DNA of 64,000 nt from Sphingomonas sp. FARSPH (GCF_003355005.1 NZ_CP029985.1:434001-498000), one strand, 5' to 3'. Shown: positions 29,980-39,343, counted from the stretch's first letter. Notes: a model not told the origin generated them from the sequence alone. Translations and numbers: made by a program.

Positions 29980-30494
29980 GCGGCAAGGCACCCCGTCACG
30001 CGCATGGTCGTCCCCAACCGGACGGGCCAGCGCCCTTTACCACATTGGTCGAACTGACCTTCCAGAAGCAGAAGGTCGAGCACTGGATCAGGTTCGGCCG
30101 CAAGAGCTACGAACGGATCATCGACCGCCGCCGCAGCGTCGTCGGCTTCGCGCCCGATAGCGTCTTCGCCTTCGTCCGCTGGGCGGCGGGCGATCATGGC
30201 ACCGTCGTCTCGCGCATCGACATCGTGCGCGCCGTCCGTCGCGGCGAACCGTTCCAGACCGTGCCCTTCGTGCGTCCGGGCGGCGACATCCTGTTGTGTC
30301 TCAATGGGTGGCACAAGGTTCAGCGTGTGCTCGCGGCTATCGACGCGGTGGAGGCGTTCGGCGTCGATCCCGCCGATGCTTCGCCCGACCACTGGCGACA
30401 CGTCCACAACCGGCTGACCGCCAATCAGGAGCCGAACGTCTACACGCCCGAGCGTCACGCCGCATGGATCGGCCGCCGGAGGATCGACCCATGA
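29976..30494 (+). CDS. DUF2840 domain protein
   Basis: A 172-residue protein of the DUF2840 family, found in conjugative elements between repA/parA and traF. Characteristic segments are TLVELTFQKQKVEHWIRFGR, FAFVRWAAGDHGTVVSRIDI, LCLNGWHKVQRVLAAIDAVE and YTPERHAAW. Start overlaps the repA stop, and the stop overlaps the traF start, so it is part of a tightly coupled operon. Function unknown. Confidence 0.9.
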   Translation: MSGKAPRHAHGRPQPDGPAPFTTLVELTFQKQKVEHWIRFGRKSYERIIDRRRSVVGFAPDSVFAFVRWAAGDHGTVVSRIDIVRAVRRGEPFQTVPFVRPGGDILLCLNGWHKVQRVLAAIDAVEAFGVDPADASPDHWRHVHNRLTANQEPNVYTPERHAAWIGRRRIDP

Positions 30495-31036
30495 CTCGGT
30501 TCGGCTATGTCATGGCGACATATTTGGCGGTGCTGGGCGTCGCGGTCGCGACCGTCATCCCGATGCCGACGAAACTCGTCTGGAACGTCACGGCCAGCGC
30601 GCCGATCGGTCTCTATACCATTGAGCGGGCCGACAGGCTCACGGTGCCGGAGCTGGTCGCGGTCATGCCGCCCGAACCGCTCGCCACCTTCATGGTGGAG
30701 CGCGGCTATATCGGACGCGGCGTGCCGCTTTTGAAGCGCGTCGCGGGGCTTCCAGGGCAGCGAGTTTGCCGCTCGCGATCCGCCATCACGGTCGATGGCG
30801 TGGAGATGGGCGAGGCGCTGGAGCGCGATCGGGTCGGCCGCGCGCTGCCCGTCTGGCGAGGCTGTCGCGTCGTCGCCAGCGATGAACTCTTCCTGCTGAA
30901 CGGGCGCGTCCGCGACAGCCTGGACGGCCGCTACTTCGGACCCGTTCCCGCGAACACCGTCATCGGCCGGGCGCTGCCGCTCTGGACCGACGAGGACGGC
31001 GACGGCCGCTTCGAATGGCGCGCGGCGACGCGCTGA
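30491..31036 (+). CDS. traF: Conjugative transfer signal peptidase TraF (S26)
   Basis: A 181-residue S26-family peptidase with one N-terminal membrane segment (YLAVLGVAVATVIPM). Ser36 in SAPIGLY is the predicted nucleophile and the Lys in LLKRVAGLPG the general base. In IncP systems TraF processes and cyclises the TrbC pilin, which is encoded here at 40928-41263. It overlaps the upstream DUF2840 stop. Confidence 0.92.
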   Translation: MTRFGYVMATYLAVLGVAVATVIPMPTKLVWNVTASAPIGLYTIERADRLTVPELVAVMPPEPLATFMVERGYIGRGVPLLKRVAGLPGQRVCRSRSAITVDGVEMGEALERDRVGRALPVWRGCRVVASDELFLLNGRVRDSLDGRYFGPVPANTVIGRALPLWTDEDGDGRFEWRAATR

Positions 31037-31061
31037 CTTCCCCCAATCAAGGAGGCTATTC

Positions 31062-31808
31062 GTGCTCAATTCGTTTGAGAAATCGGCATGGCGAGATGCC
31101 GTTCTTGTGGGTCTCGGCGCATTCGCGGTCTGCGCGAGGCCGACCTTAGCGATGGCGCAGTCCGCGCCGATTGCACGTCCAGCCGCCGTCGTTCCCTATG
31201 CCGCCCATATCGCCGAGGCGGCGCAGTGGTTCGGCATTCCCGAACGCTGGATTCGTGCCGTGCTGCGCGCCGAGAGTGCGGGCGATGCGCGTGCAATTTC
31301 CCCGGCGGGGGCGATGGGACTGATGCAGGTCATGCCCGACACCTGGGCGACGTTGCGTATCCGCTATCGGCTCGGCCGCGACCCTCATGACGCGCGCGAC
31401 AACATCATGGCGGGCGCGGCCTATCTGCGCGAAATGTGGGATCGCTACGGCAATGTCACGGCGATGCTCGCCGCCTACAATGCCGGTCCCGGCCGCTATG
31501 ACGACCATCGTTCGACGGGCCGCGCCTTGCCCGCCGAGACACGCGCCTATGTCGCCGCACTCGCACCTGTTCTCGGCAGTGCGCTGACACCTGAAACGAC
31601 GGTCGAGAACACCGCACCGCCGCCCGATTGGCGCGAGGCCGCGATCTTCGTCGCGCGCTCGACCGACGCCCAGCCTGCCGTCATATCGTCATCCGGCGCG
31701 CAATCCGATGACGGTCGCGCAACCGTCCCGGTGCGTGCGCCCGTCGATCGGGAAGCACAAGGCGGCGGTATCTTCATTGCCCGAGCGAGGATCGGAAACA
31801 CGCGATGA
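31062..31808 (+). CDS. Lytic transglycosylase (conjugation-associated)
   Basis: Peptidoglycan lytic transglycosylase that would open the wall for the mating channel. The GTG at 31062 follows AAGGAGG. A signal peptide ends near AMAQSA. The SLT domain shows the catalytic Glu in RAESAGDARAISPAGAMGLM, then MPDTW, GAAYLREMWDRYGNVTAMLAAYNAGPG. The C-terminal 80 residues are Pro/Ala-rich and variable. Length is 248 residues. Confidence 0.92.
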   Translation: MLNSFEKSAWRDAVLVGLGAFAVCARPTLAMAQSAPIARPAAVVPYAAHIAEAAQWFGIPERWIRAVLRAESAGDARAISPAGAMGLMQVMPDTWATLRIRYRLGRDPHDARDNIMAGAAYLREMWDRYGNVTAMLAAYNAGPGRYDDHRSTGRALPAETRAYVAALAPVLGSALTPETTVENTAPPPDWREAAIFVARSTDAQPAVISSSGAQSDDGRATVPVRAPVDREAQGGGIFIARARIGNTR

Positions 31809-32125
31809 TGGCGAGGCATTCGTGCGCGATGGGGTTCGTTCCGATGTGCCGGCAGGCGGGTGTTCGTCTGTCGGCATATGGGGTCGGAAGGGCAGAAAGG
31901 GACGAAGGAGCGGAGGGCAAGATAAAAGAAACCGGCACTCCGTTGGCTCGGTTTCGGGGCAAGCCCTTGTCTGCACACTGTTTTGGAGCGGTGCGAATGG
32001 CACCTTGTCCTTCGATCTGTAGTGCCGCGATGTCGCTCAACACCTTGGCGTTGTTACCTTTGGGCCGGCACCGTGGCCGCCAGATGGTCGATTGTCAGAG
32101 ATTCCCGCCGGAGCCGCGCCCATGA
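31805..32125 (+). CDS. Small unknown protein between the transglycosylase and relaxase genes
   Basis: A 106-residue frame, Cys- and Arg-rich (MMARHSCAMGFVPMCRQ..., GTPLARFRGKPLSAHCFG). No family recognised. Its start overlaps the transglycosylase stop (ATGATGG) and its stop overlaps the relaxase start (ATGA), which is the pattern of a coupled operon gene. On the other hand the composition is poor for a folded protein and origins of transfer commonly lie just upstream of relaxase genes, so the segment may be mainly non-coding. Confidence 0.4.
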   Translation: MMARHSCAMGFVPMCRQAGVRLSAYGVGRAERDEGAEGKIKETGTPLARFRGKPLSAHCFGAVRMAPCPSICSAAMSLNTLALLPLGRHRGRQMVDCQRFPPEPRP

Positions 32126-34185
32126 GTGCCGATGACGAAATCCGCTTCCGGCCAAAGCCCGGCCGTGTCCGATCCGATGCGCCGAAACTGGGCAAGGCCA
32201 GGAGCTTCTTGACCCAGGCGAAGAAGATCGCCCGCCAGCAGAGCAACAGCCCGTCGCGGTCATCGTCGCCATCGTCGTCCCGGTCCAGATCGAAGCCGAG
32301 TACCACGGGCGGCAAGACCGCGCGGACGAGCGGCGGGCCGGGCTTGAAGCGCGGGCGCGGTGCGGCCTTCGTCCGGTCGCGCACCTTGTCGGGTGGCTGG
32401 CGTCACAGCGCGCAGGGAATGCGCCGCGTCATCGTCAAGACCCGCTATGTCCAGAGCGCCGGCAAGAACGGCAAGTCCGCCGCCCACCTGCGCTATATCC
32501 AGCGTGACGGCACCGCGCGCGACGGCGAGCGGGGCCAGCTCTATTCCGCCAACGAGGATCGCGCTGATGGTGATGCCTTCGTCGAGCGCGGCGCGGATGA
32601 CCGTCACCAGTTCCGGTTTATCGTCTCGCCGGAGGACGGCGCGGACCTCACCGACCTGACCGCCCATACCCGCGACCTGATGCGCCAGGTCGAAGCCGAT
32701 CTCGGCACGAAACTCGATTGGGTCGCGGTCAATCACCACAACACCGGCCATCCCCATGTGCATGTCATCGTCCGGGGCAAGGACGAGCTGGGCGCAGTTT
32801 TGGTCATCAACGGCGACTATCTCGCCAACGGCATCCGCGAGCGGGCGAGCGAGTTGGCAACGCTGGAGCTTGGCCCCGTCACCGAGATGGAGCAGAACCG
32901 CAAGCTGTCGGCCGAGATCGACCAAGACCGTTTCACCCGCATCGACCGCGCCATGGCCGAGGAAGCCGACGACCGCTTGCTCGACCTGCGCGACACGCCG
33001 GCCGATCCCAGGCGTCAGTTCGACCGGACTCTCCACCTGCGTCGTCTCGCCAGGCTGGAGACGATGGGCCTCGCCACCGAGCACGCGCCGGGCGTCTGGG
33101 AACTGAGCGAGCGGATGGAGCCGACCTTGCGCGAAATGGGCGAGCGCGGCGACATCATCCGCACCATGCACGGGGCGCTGAAGGCCGATGGCCTCGACCG
33201 AGACCCGGCGATCTTCCAGCTTCACGACACCGCGCCCGAAGTCCCGATCGTCGGCCGTGTCGTCGATAAGTATCTGACGGACGAGCTGGGCGAGACCCTG
33301 ACCGTCGTGCTCGACGGAATCGACGGACGGACCCACCATGTTCCCGGCATAGACCCGGCCCGCGTCGAAGATGCGCGGATCGGCAGCATCATCGAGATCG
33401 GCCCGCCTGATACCAGGCAGCGGCCATCCGACCGCGCCATCGCAGCCATCGCCGAAGACGGCACGTATCGGCCGAGCCGCCATCTCGAACAGGCGAAGTT
33501 CGAGGGCCGCGTTCCGGGCGGCGACTATGAGGGCTTCGTCGATGCGCATGTTCGTCGGTTGGAGGCATTGCGCCGCGCCGGCATCGCCGAACAGATCGAC
33601 CCCGACCGATGGCGCATCCCGCAGGACTTCGAGAACCGTGCCGCCGCCTATGACGCCGGCCGCAACCGGCAGGCCAGCGTGCGCGTCCTCTCCACCTTCG
33701 ATCTCGAGAAGCAGATCGGCGCGGATGGCGCGACCTGGCTCGACCGCCGCCTCATATCGAGCGCGTCGCGGGACCTGTCGCCATCCGGCTTCGGTCAGCA
33801 GGTCGCCGAGGCGATGGACCGTCGCCGCGAACATCACATCGGCCGGGGCGACGCCGAGCGCCACTCGGATGGCCGCGTCTTCTATCGGCGCAATCTTCTC
33901 GGCACGTTGCGCGAGCGCGAAGTCGCCCGTGTCGGGGCGGAGATGGCGATGAGCAAGAACCTCCCGTTCCACACTGCGAGCGATGGCGAGAGGGTCAGCG
34001 GCAAGTTCACCGGGACCGCCCAGCTATCGAGCGGCAAGTTCGCCGTGGTCGAGCAGAGCCACGAGTTCACCCTTGTCCCCTGGCGGCCGGTCATCGACCG
34101 TCAGCTTGGCAAGGAGATCAGTGGCATCGCTCAGAGCGGTTCGGTGTCGTGGCAGCTGGGGCGGCAGCGAGGGGTTGGGCTTTAG
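32122..34185 (+). CDS. traI: Relaxase (VirD2/TraI-like nickase, DUF3363-type C-terminus)
   Basis: Nicks oriT and pilots the strand into the recipient. The start at 32122 (preceded by GGAG) is chosen over an upstream in-frame start because it matches the ATGA overlap. The 687-residue protein has a basic, Ser-rich N-terminus, then the relaxase core FRFIVSPEDGADLTDLTAHTR and the metal-binding triple-His segment VNHHNTGHPHVHVIVRG. The upstream catalytic Tyr is probably in RYVQSAGKNGKSAAHLRYIQ. The C-terminal half corresponds to DUF3363. Confidence 0.9.
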   Translation: MSADDEIRFRPKPGRVRSDAPKLGKARSFLTQAKKIARQQSNSPSRSSSPSSSRSRSKPSTTGGKTARTSGGPGLKRGRGAAFVRSRTLSGGWRHSAQGMRRVIVKTRYVQSAGKNGKSAAHLRYIQRDGTARDGERGQLYSANEDRADGDAFVERGADDRHQFRFIVSPEDGADLTDLTAHTRDLMRQVEADLGTKLDWVAVNHHNTGHPHVHVIVRGKDELGAVLVINGDYLANGIRERASELATLELGPVTEMEQNRKLSAEIDQDRFTRIDRAMAEEADDRLLDLRDTPADPRRQFDRTLHLRRLARLETMGLATEHAPGVWELSERMEPTLREMGERGDIIRTMHGALKADGLDRDPAIFQLHDTAPEVPIVGRVVDKYLTDELGETLTVVLDGIDGRTHHVPGIDPARVEDARIGSIIEIGPPDTRQRPSDRAIAAIAEDGTYRPSRHLEQAKFEGRVPGGDYEGFVDAHVRRLEALRRAGIAEQIDPDRWRIPQDFENRAAAYDAGRNRQASVRVLSTFDLEKQIGADGATWLDRRLISSASRDLSPSGFGQQVAEAMDRRREHHIGRGDAERHSDGRVFYRRNLLGTLREREVARVGAEMAMSKNLPFHTASDGERVSGKFTGTAQLSSGKFAVVEQSHEFTLVPWRPVIDRQLGKEISGIAQSGSVSWQLGRQRGVGL

Positions 34186-34257
34186 CAGCGCGGATCGAAC
34201 CGATGGCCGGCTCGCCGAACCGATGCCGCCCCGATCTTGGATTCATTCATGGCTTAC

Positions 34258-35163
34258 TTACCTGTAGCGCCCAGGCGAGGTTCCCATGATGCGGCGGAAG
34301 GTCGTGCTAAACGCGGCTTCGGACTCATAGCCTACGGACGAGGCGATCATGCAAACACGCTCGTCAGTTCGCCGCAGTCGGTCAGCCGCCAATCTCATAC
34401 GCCAATGGATGAGATAGTCGAGCGGTGTCTGGCCAACCACGTTGCGAAAGCGTTCGGCGAAACTGGTTCTCGACATGCCCGCCATATTGGCAAGTTCAGC
34501 GAGCGCCCACTTCCTGGCGGGATCAGCGTGCATCGCTCCGATAGCGCGCGCCAGCCGAGGGTCCGCCAACGCCCCAAGCCACCCCGGCGCTTTGATGCCT
34601 TCGGATGCGAGCCACAGGCGAAGCACCTGCAACAGCATGATTTGCGACAGATGCTCTGCCATCAGCGCGCCGCCCGGCGGCCGCGCTTTGAGTTCGCCAG
34701 CGAGTTGTTCCAGCGCCCAGCGTAGCACGGCGGCTTGAGCCGATGCGTCGTGAACGTGCAGGATCGTCGGCAGAGCATTGAACAGCAATGCAGTATGATC
34801 GCCGTCAAAGGAAAACCTTCCACCGATCAGGAAGAAATCTCCGCCTCCGTTACACGTTGCGATGCCATCGACCGCACGGTCGTAGATCGAAGGGGAATCT
34901 ATTGCTGGCAGCGAAAGATCGGTTGCAAATTGGAAAGGACGGCCTCGCGTCAGGAGAAAGCAGTCGCCGGCCTCGATCCTCTGCGGCTCCGATTCTCCCT
35001 CGACCTGCACCCAACAAGATCCACGCATGACCGCGTTGAACTTGATGCCCTCATGCGGAGGAAAGCGGATGGCCCAATCGCCACCCGCGTCGAGGCCGGC
35101 GCTGATCGCGCTCTTCGGTCGCAAGAGGGAAAGAACATCGGAAAGAGGGTCCAAGAGAAGCAA
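34258..35163 (-). CDS. AraC-family transcriptional regulator with cupin N-terminus
   Basis: A 301-residue regulator: an N-terminal AraC_N-type cupin (GGDWAIRFPPHEGIKFNAVM, GDCFLLTRGRPF), and a C-terminal pair of HTH motifs (WALAELANMAGMSRTSFAER and VCMIASSVGYESEAAFSTTF). It is divergent from the SDR gene 99 bp away, a standard layout for a regulator and its target. The pair interrupts the usual relaxase-lysR-traG order and is therefore cargo. Confidence 0.92.
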   Translation of the reverse strand: MLLLDPLSDVLSLLRPKSAISAGLDAGGDWAIRFPPHEGIKFNAVMRGSCWVQVEGESEPQRIEAGDCFLLTRGRPFQFATDLSLPAIDSPSIYDRAVDGIATCNGGGDFFLIGGRFSFDGDHTALLFNALPTILHVHDASAQAAVLRWALEQLAGELKARPPGGALMAEHLSQIMLLQVLRLWLASEGIKAPGWLGALADPRLARAIGAMHADPARKWALAELANMAGMSRTSFAERFRNVVGQTPLDYLIHWRMRLAADRLRRTDERVCMIASSVGYESEAAFSTTFRRIMGTSPGRYR

Positions 35164-35262
35164 TTCCGAACGATAGAGAAGATATTTCGTATCTTACAGC
35201 ATGGATCGTCCACTTTCCAGTGTCCATCTTTTCCTGAACGTCAGAGACGACAGGAGATTCGC
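35164..35262. promoter_or_regulatory. Divergent araC/SDR promoter region
   Basis: A 99-bp gap between two divergent genes containing an inverted repeat AAGATA-tttcg-TATCTT (35179-35195). It is noticeably AT-richer than its surroundings. A ribosome-binding site (ACAGGAGA) precedes the SDR ATG at 35263. The repeat is a candidate operator for the AraC protein. Confidence 0.5.
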
Positions 35263-36231
35263 ATGACCAATCATCAAAAGCCGATCGGCTCCGGCTTCGG
35301 AGCAAGAACAACTGCGAGCGAAGTGCTCGCCGGTTTCGATCTATCCGGCAAAAGTGCGATTGTTACCGGCGGTCATTCCGGCCTGGGCCTCGAAGCTGTC
35401 AAAGCGTTAGCCGCAGCCGGCGCGAGGGTGATTGTCGCGTCGCGTAATCCGGCAATGGCCACCAACTCCACCGCCAGCATTCCAAACGTCAGCGTCGAGC
35501 AACTGGACCTCTCAGACCTGCACAGCATTCGCACCTTTGCCGACCGCATCCTTGCGGCAGGCATCCATATCGACATGCTCATCAACAATGCGGGTGTCAT
35601 GGCTTGCCCGGAAAAGCGCATCGGGCCGGGCTGGGAGTCGCAATTCGCAATCAACCATATCGGCCATTTCGCGTTGACCACATGGATGTGGTCCGCGCTT
35701 GAAGGCGGTGCGCGCGTCGTATCGGTGTCGTCCGCCGGCCATCACAATTCTCCGATCCGCTGGAACGACATTCATTTCGAGCGCGGTTACGACAAATGGC
35801 TCGCCTACGGCCAATCGAAGACAGCCAACGCGCTCTTTGCCGTCCACCTTGACCGTTCTGGCCACGAGGCGGGCATCCGCGCCTTCTCGCTGCATCCGGG
35901 CAAAATTTTTACCCCGCTGCAACGGCATCTGTCGCAGGCGGAAATGGTCGAAGCCGGCTGGCTGGATAGGGACGGCGCTCCGGCGGACCCGACGTTCAAA
36001 ACACCGGAACAGGGGGCGGCAACGGCGGTATGGGCCGCAACGTCGCCCATGCTTGCCGAACTTGGCGGCTTGTATTGCGAAGACTGCGATGTGGCCTTGC
36101 GTGCCGAAACGACCGACGAGCCATTCGTTGGTGTTCGCTCCTATGCAACCGATCCCGACGAAGCCGAACGGCTCTGGAAATATTCGGTCGCGGCCGTGGC
36201 GAATATTCCGCCCATGGCAACCGTCCGATGA
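35263..36231 (+). CDS. Short-chain dehydrogenase/reductase
   Basis: A 322-residue SDR oxidoreductase. The cofactor motif is VTGGHSGLGLEAVKALAAAG (TGxxxGxG), NNAG is in MLINNAGVMACP, and the catalytic pair is in YGQSKTANALF (YxxxK). VIVASRNP after beta-2 suggests NADP. It resembles retinol-dehydrogenase-type SDRs; substrate unknown. Start chosen at 35263 with its ribosome-binding site. It is divergent from an AraC regulator that probably controls it. Confidence 0.93.
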   Translation: MTNHQKPIGSGFGARTTASEVLAGFDLSGKSAIVTGGHSGLGLEAVKALAAAGARVIVASRNPAMATNSTASIPNVSVEQLDLSDLHSIRTFADRILAAGIHIDMLINNAGVMACPEKRIGPGWESQFAINHIGHFALTTWMWSALEGGARVVSVSSAGHHNSPIRWNDIHFERGYDKWLAYGQSKTANALFAVHLDRSGHEAGIRAFSLHPGKIFTPLQRHLSQAEMVEAGWLDRDGAPADPTFKTPEQGAATAVWAATSPMLAELGGLYCEDCDVALRAETTDEPFVGVRSYATDPDEAERLWKYSVAAVANIPPMATVR

Positions 36232-36247
36232 CGGAGGGCGGATAGCG

Positions 36248-37216
36248 ATGCGGCGGCGGTGGCATTCTGCACCAATGATTGATCGCGAATCGGGACAGCC
36301 GACTCGACTAGGTGCGCGTATCCCTCTCGTGTCGCTTATCCAAACCCTCGCCGTCGCGGAGCACCTGAACTTTCATCATGCCGCCCATGCTCTCGGCATT
36401 AGCCAGTCAGGGATCAGCGCTCGTATCCGGGCGCTGGAGGTGGAACTTGGTGTCCTGCTTTTCGAGCGCAACACGCGCGGCGTCCGGCTGACGGAAGCCG
36501 GACGCCTTTTTGTCGAACAGGTCGCGGCGGGGATCGAACAGCTCGACCATGCCGTGAAGATCGCCGGCATGACGGCGGCGGGAGAATGCGGTCGCCTGCG
36601 CATCGGCGTCCATGGCCTGATCGCGGGCAGCTTTCTCGACAACCTGTTGGCCGACTATCGTAGAAATCATCCCGGCATCGCCATCGAGATGACCGAAGCC
36701 ACCGCGCGCGATGCGGTCGTGCAGGTTCGAGCGTGCAGGATTGACGTGGCATTCGTCGTCGGCGCGTTCGAGCTGCCCGACTGCCACTCACGGCCGATCT
36801 GGACGGAGGCGTTGATGGCGGCTCTGCCGGTCGATCACCGGCTTGCGGATCAACCTAGCCTGACGTGGGACGATCTCGCTGCCGAACAATTCCTCGTCCG
36901 TCGAGGCGGCACCGGGCCGCAAGTCCACGACCATATCGTGCTGCGCCTAGCTGGCCGATGGTCGCAACCCGCGATCCGGCGTTTCGAGGTCGAGCGCGGG
37001 ACATTGCTATCTATGGTCGCGCAGGGCTTCGGGGTCACTCTTGTCGGCAAGGCGAGTGGATTGTTCCCTACAGCCGGCATCGTATTGCTGCCAATCACGG
37101 ACGAGCCGGGGCCGATCGTCTTCTCGGCGGTATGGTCGCCGCACAACCGAAGCGTCGCACTCCAAAATCTTTTCGCGCTGGCGAGCGAGATGAGCCCGGC
37201 GACGCAAGCCGCATAG
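36248..37216 (+). CDS. LysR-family transcriptional regulator of the transfer region
   Basis: A 322-residue LysR regulator with an N-terminal HTH (LAVAEHLNFHHAAHALGISQ, SGISARIRALEVELGVLLFE) and a substrate-binding domain. The start at 36248 has GGAGGGCGG upstream; 36275 is an alternative. LysR genes in this position, just before traG, are a regular feature of this ICE family. A CTAT-N9-ATAG box, the form of a LysR operator, lies 25 bp downstream of its stop ahead of traG, and again ahead of trbB. Confidence 0.92.
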   Translation: MRRRWHSAPMIDRESGQPTRLGARIPLVSLIQTLAVAEHLNFHHAAHALGISQSGISARIRALEVELGVLLFERNTRGVRLTEAGRLFVEQVAAGIEQLDHAVKIAGMTAAGECGRLRIGVHGLIAGSFLDNLLADYRRNHPGIAIEMTEATARDAVVQVRACRIDVAFVVGAFELPDCHSRPIWTEALMAALPVDHRLADQPSLTWDDLAAEQFLVRRGGTGPQVHDHIVLRLAGRWSQPAIRRFEVERGTLLSMVAQGFGVTLVGKASGLFPTAGIVLLPITDEPGPIVFSAVWSPHNRSVALQNLFALASEMSPATQAA

Positions 37217-37240
37217 GCATCGACGCGGGGGCAAACCATC

Positions 37241-37257
37241 CTATTCGCCGCCGATAG
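37241..37257. promoter_or_regulatory. LysR-type operator candidate upstream of traG
   Basis: CTATTCGCCGCCGATAG: dyad CTAT/ATAG separated by 9 bp, which includes the LysR consensus T-N11-A. A copy differing at one base lies at 39817-39833 upstream of trbB. Located 96 bp before the traG start and just after the lysR gene. Confidence 0.65.
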
Positions 37258-37352
37258 CAGCCGGCAGCCCTCTCGGCTCATGTTGGCCGTTGCCAGTCCC
37301 AAATTCGCCCATTCTCTGATCGGCTCCGACATTTTTGCCGATTGGAGCCTGT

Positions 37353-39332
37353 ATGCGCGGGGGCCGAATACTTTGGGGTCAGATTGCCGTCGTCTTCGCT
37401 ATCGCCGTGGTGGCGATCTGGGCGGCGACGCAATGGACGGCATGGCGGCTCGGGTTTCAGCCGCAGCTCGGTCATCCGTGGTTCGAGCTGGCCGGCTGGC
37501 CGATCTACCATCCGCCCGTCTTCTTCTGGTGGTGGTTTTCCTACGACGCCTATGCGCCAGCGATCTTTACCGAGGGCGCGATGATCGCAGCGTCCGGCGG
37601 GTTCATCGCGATCGTCGCAGCCATCGCCATGTCGATCATCCGCGCGCGCGAAACCGGCAACGTCGCGACCTATGGTTCGGCGCGCTGGGCCGACGACAAG
37701 GAAATCCGCGCCGCCGGCCTGCTCGATCCCGATGGCGTCGTGCTCGGCCGCTACGAGCGCGACTATCTCCGGCATGACGGTCCCGAGCATGTGTTGTGCT
37801 TTGCGCCGACCCGATCGGGCAAGGGTGTCGGCCTCGTCGTGCCGACGCTGCTGACTTGGCCGGGATCGGCGATCGTCCATGACATCAAGGGTGAAAACTG
37901 GACGCTGACGGCGGGCTTCCGCGCCAGGCACGGCCGCGTCCTGTTGTTCGATCCGACCAACGCCGGATCGTCCGCCTACAATCCGCTGCTGGAGGTGCGG
38001 CAAGGCGAATGGGAAGTCCGCGACGTGCAGAACATCGCGGACATTCTCGTCGATCCCGAAGGTAGCCTCGACAAGCGCAACCATTGGGAAAAGACGAGCC
38101 ATAGCCTGCTCGTCGGCGCGATCCTGCACGTCCTCTATGCCGAGCCGGACAAGACGCTGGCGGGTGTCGCCAACTTCCTGTCCGATCCACGCCGCCCGGT
38201 CGAGGCGACCTTGCGAGCCATGATGGACACGCCGCATCTGGGCGATGCCGGCGTGCATCCAGTCATCGCCTCGTCGGCCCGCGAACTGCTGAACAAATCC
38301 GACAACGAACGCTCCGGCGTGCTGTCCACCGCCATGTCTTTCCTGGGACTGTATCGCGATCCCGTCGTGGCCCGTGTCACGGCAAGATGCGATTGGCGCA
38401 TTGCCGATCTCGTCGGCGGCAAGGAGCCGGTCAGCCTATACCTCGTCGTGCCGCCGTCCGACATCAACCGGACCAAGCCGCTGATACGCCTGATCCTCAA
38501 CCAGATCGGCCGCCGGCTGACCGAGGAACTGAAAACCTCCGGTAAGCGTCATCGCCTGCTGCTGATGCTCGACGAGTTTCCGGCGCTCGGCCGGCTGGAT
38601 TTCTTCGAGTCCGCTCTGGCCTTCATGGCGGGCTATGGCCTGAAATCGTTCCTCATCGCGCAGAGCCTCAACCAGATCGAACGGGCCTATGGGCCGAACA
38701 ACGCCATTCTCGACAACTGCCATGTGCGCGTCAGCTTCGCCACGAACGACGAGCGCACGGCCAAGCGCGTGTCGGACGCGCTCGGCACGGCGACGGAAAT
38801 GCGCGATTCCACCAACTATGCCGGTCATCGGCTGTCGCCGTGGCTGGGGCATCTCATGGTGTCGCGGCAGGAGACGGCGCGGCCGTTGCTGACGCCGGGC
38901 GAGATCATGCAGCTCCCGCCGACCGACGAAATCGTCATGGTCGCCGGCACACCGCCGATCCGCGCCACCAAGGCCCGCTATTTCGAGGACGCGCGCTTGC
39001 AGGAGCGTATCCTGACCCCGCCGAAACTGGCGGCGGCTGCAACCGTCCCATCCGATGATTGGACCGGTCGCGTCGCCATGGCGGGGAACAACACGCCTCC
39101 GGCGACTGCCGACGACATGGGCGGCGATCCCGCCAATGCCGGCATCCGCCGCGAGCCGGACTTGCCCGAGCATGAGGAAATCGTCGCGCCGCCGCCATCG
39201 CCCGCTCAGGAGTTCGACCTTCTCGACGACGAACCCGACGTTGACGCCGCGAAGGCGAAGGCCATGCGCGCTCGAATACGGGTGGTGGCGCGGCAAGCGT
39301 CGCTCGACCCCGGCGACGGCATCGAGCTTTGA
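37353..39332 (+). CDS. traG: TraG/VirD4-type coupling protein
   Basis: Hexameric inner-membrane ATPase that links the relaxosome to the mating channel. 659 residues. Two N-terminal membrane segments (IAVVFAIAVVAIWAATQW and GGFIAIVAAIAMSII), Walker A CFAPTRSGKGVGLVVPTLL, then HDIKGENWTLTAGFR, Walker B LLLMLDEFPALGRLDFFE, and QSLNQIERAYGPNNAIL. The ATG at 37353 (GGAG upstream) is preferred over a TTG six codons earlier. The C-terminal 80 residues are acidic and Pro-rich. Confidence 0.95.
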   Translation: MRGGRILWGQIAVVFAIAVVAIWAATQWTAWRLGFQPQLGHPWFELAGWPIYHPPVFFWWWFSYDAYAPAIFTEGAMIAASGGFIAIVAAIAMSIIRARETGNVATYGSARWADDKEIRAAGLLDPDGVVLGRYERDYLRHDGPEHVLCFAPTRSGKGVGLVVPTLLTWPGSAIVHDIKGENWTLTAGFRARHGRVLLFDPTNAGSSAYNPLLEVRQGEWEVRDVQNIADILVDPEGSLDKRNHWEKTSHSLLVGAILHVLYAEPDKTLAGVANFLSDPRRPVEATLRAMMDTPHLGDAGVHPVIASSARELLNKSDNERSGVLSTAMSFLGLYRDPVVARVTARCDWRIADLVGGKEPVSLYLVVPPSDINRTKPLIRLILNQIGRRLTEELKTSGKRHRLLLMLDEFPALGRLDFFESALAFMAGYGLKSFLIAQSLNQIERAYGPNNAILDNCHVRVSFATNDERTAKRVSDALGTATEMRDSTNYAGHRLSPWLGHLMVSRQETARPLLTPGEIMQLPPTDEIVMVAGTPPIRATKARYFEDARLQERILTPPKLAAAATVPSDDWTGRVAMAGNNTPPATADDMGGDPANAGIRREPDLPEHEEIVAPPPSPAQEFDLLDDEPDVDAAKAKAMRARIRVVARQASLDPGDGIEL

Positions 39333-39343
39333 GGGGGACGCCG

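Noticed and set aside
32260..33972. A 570-codon minus-strand open frame opposite the relaxase gene
   Set aside because: Same GC shadow effect; the relaxase frame carries the triple-His motif and correct start/stop coupling.
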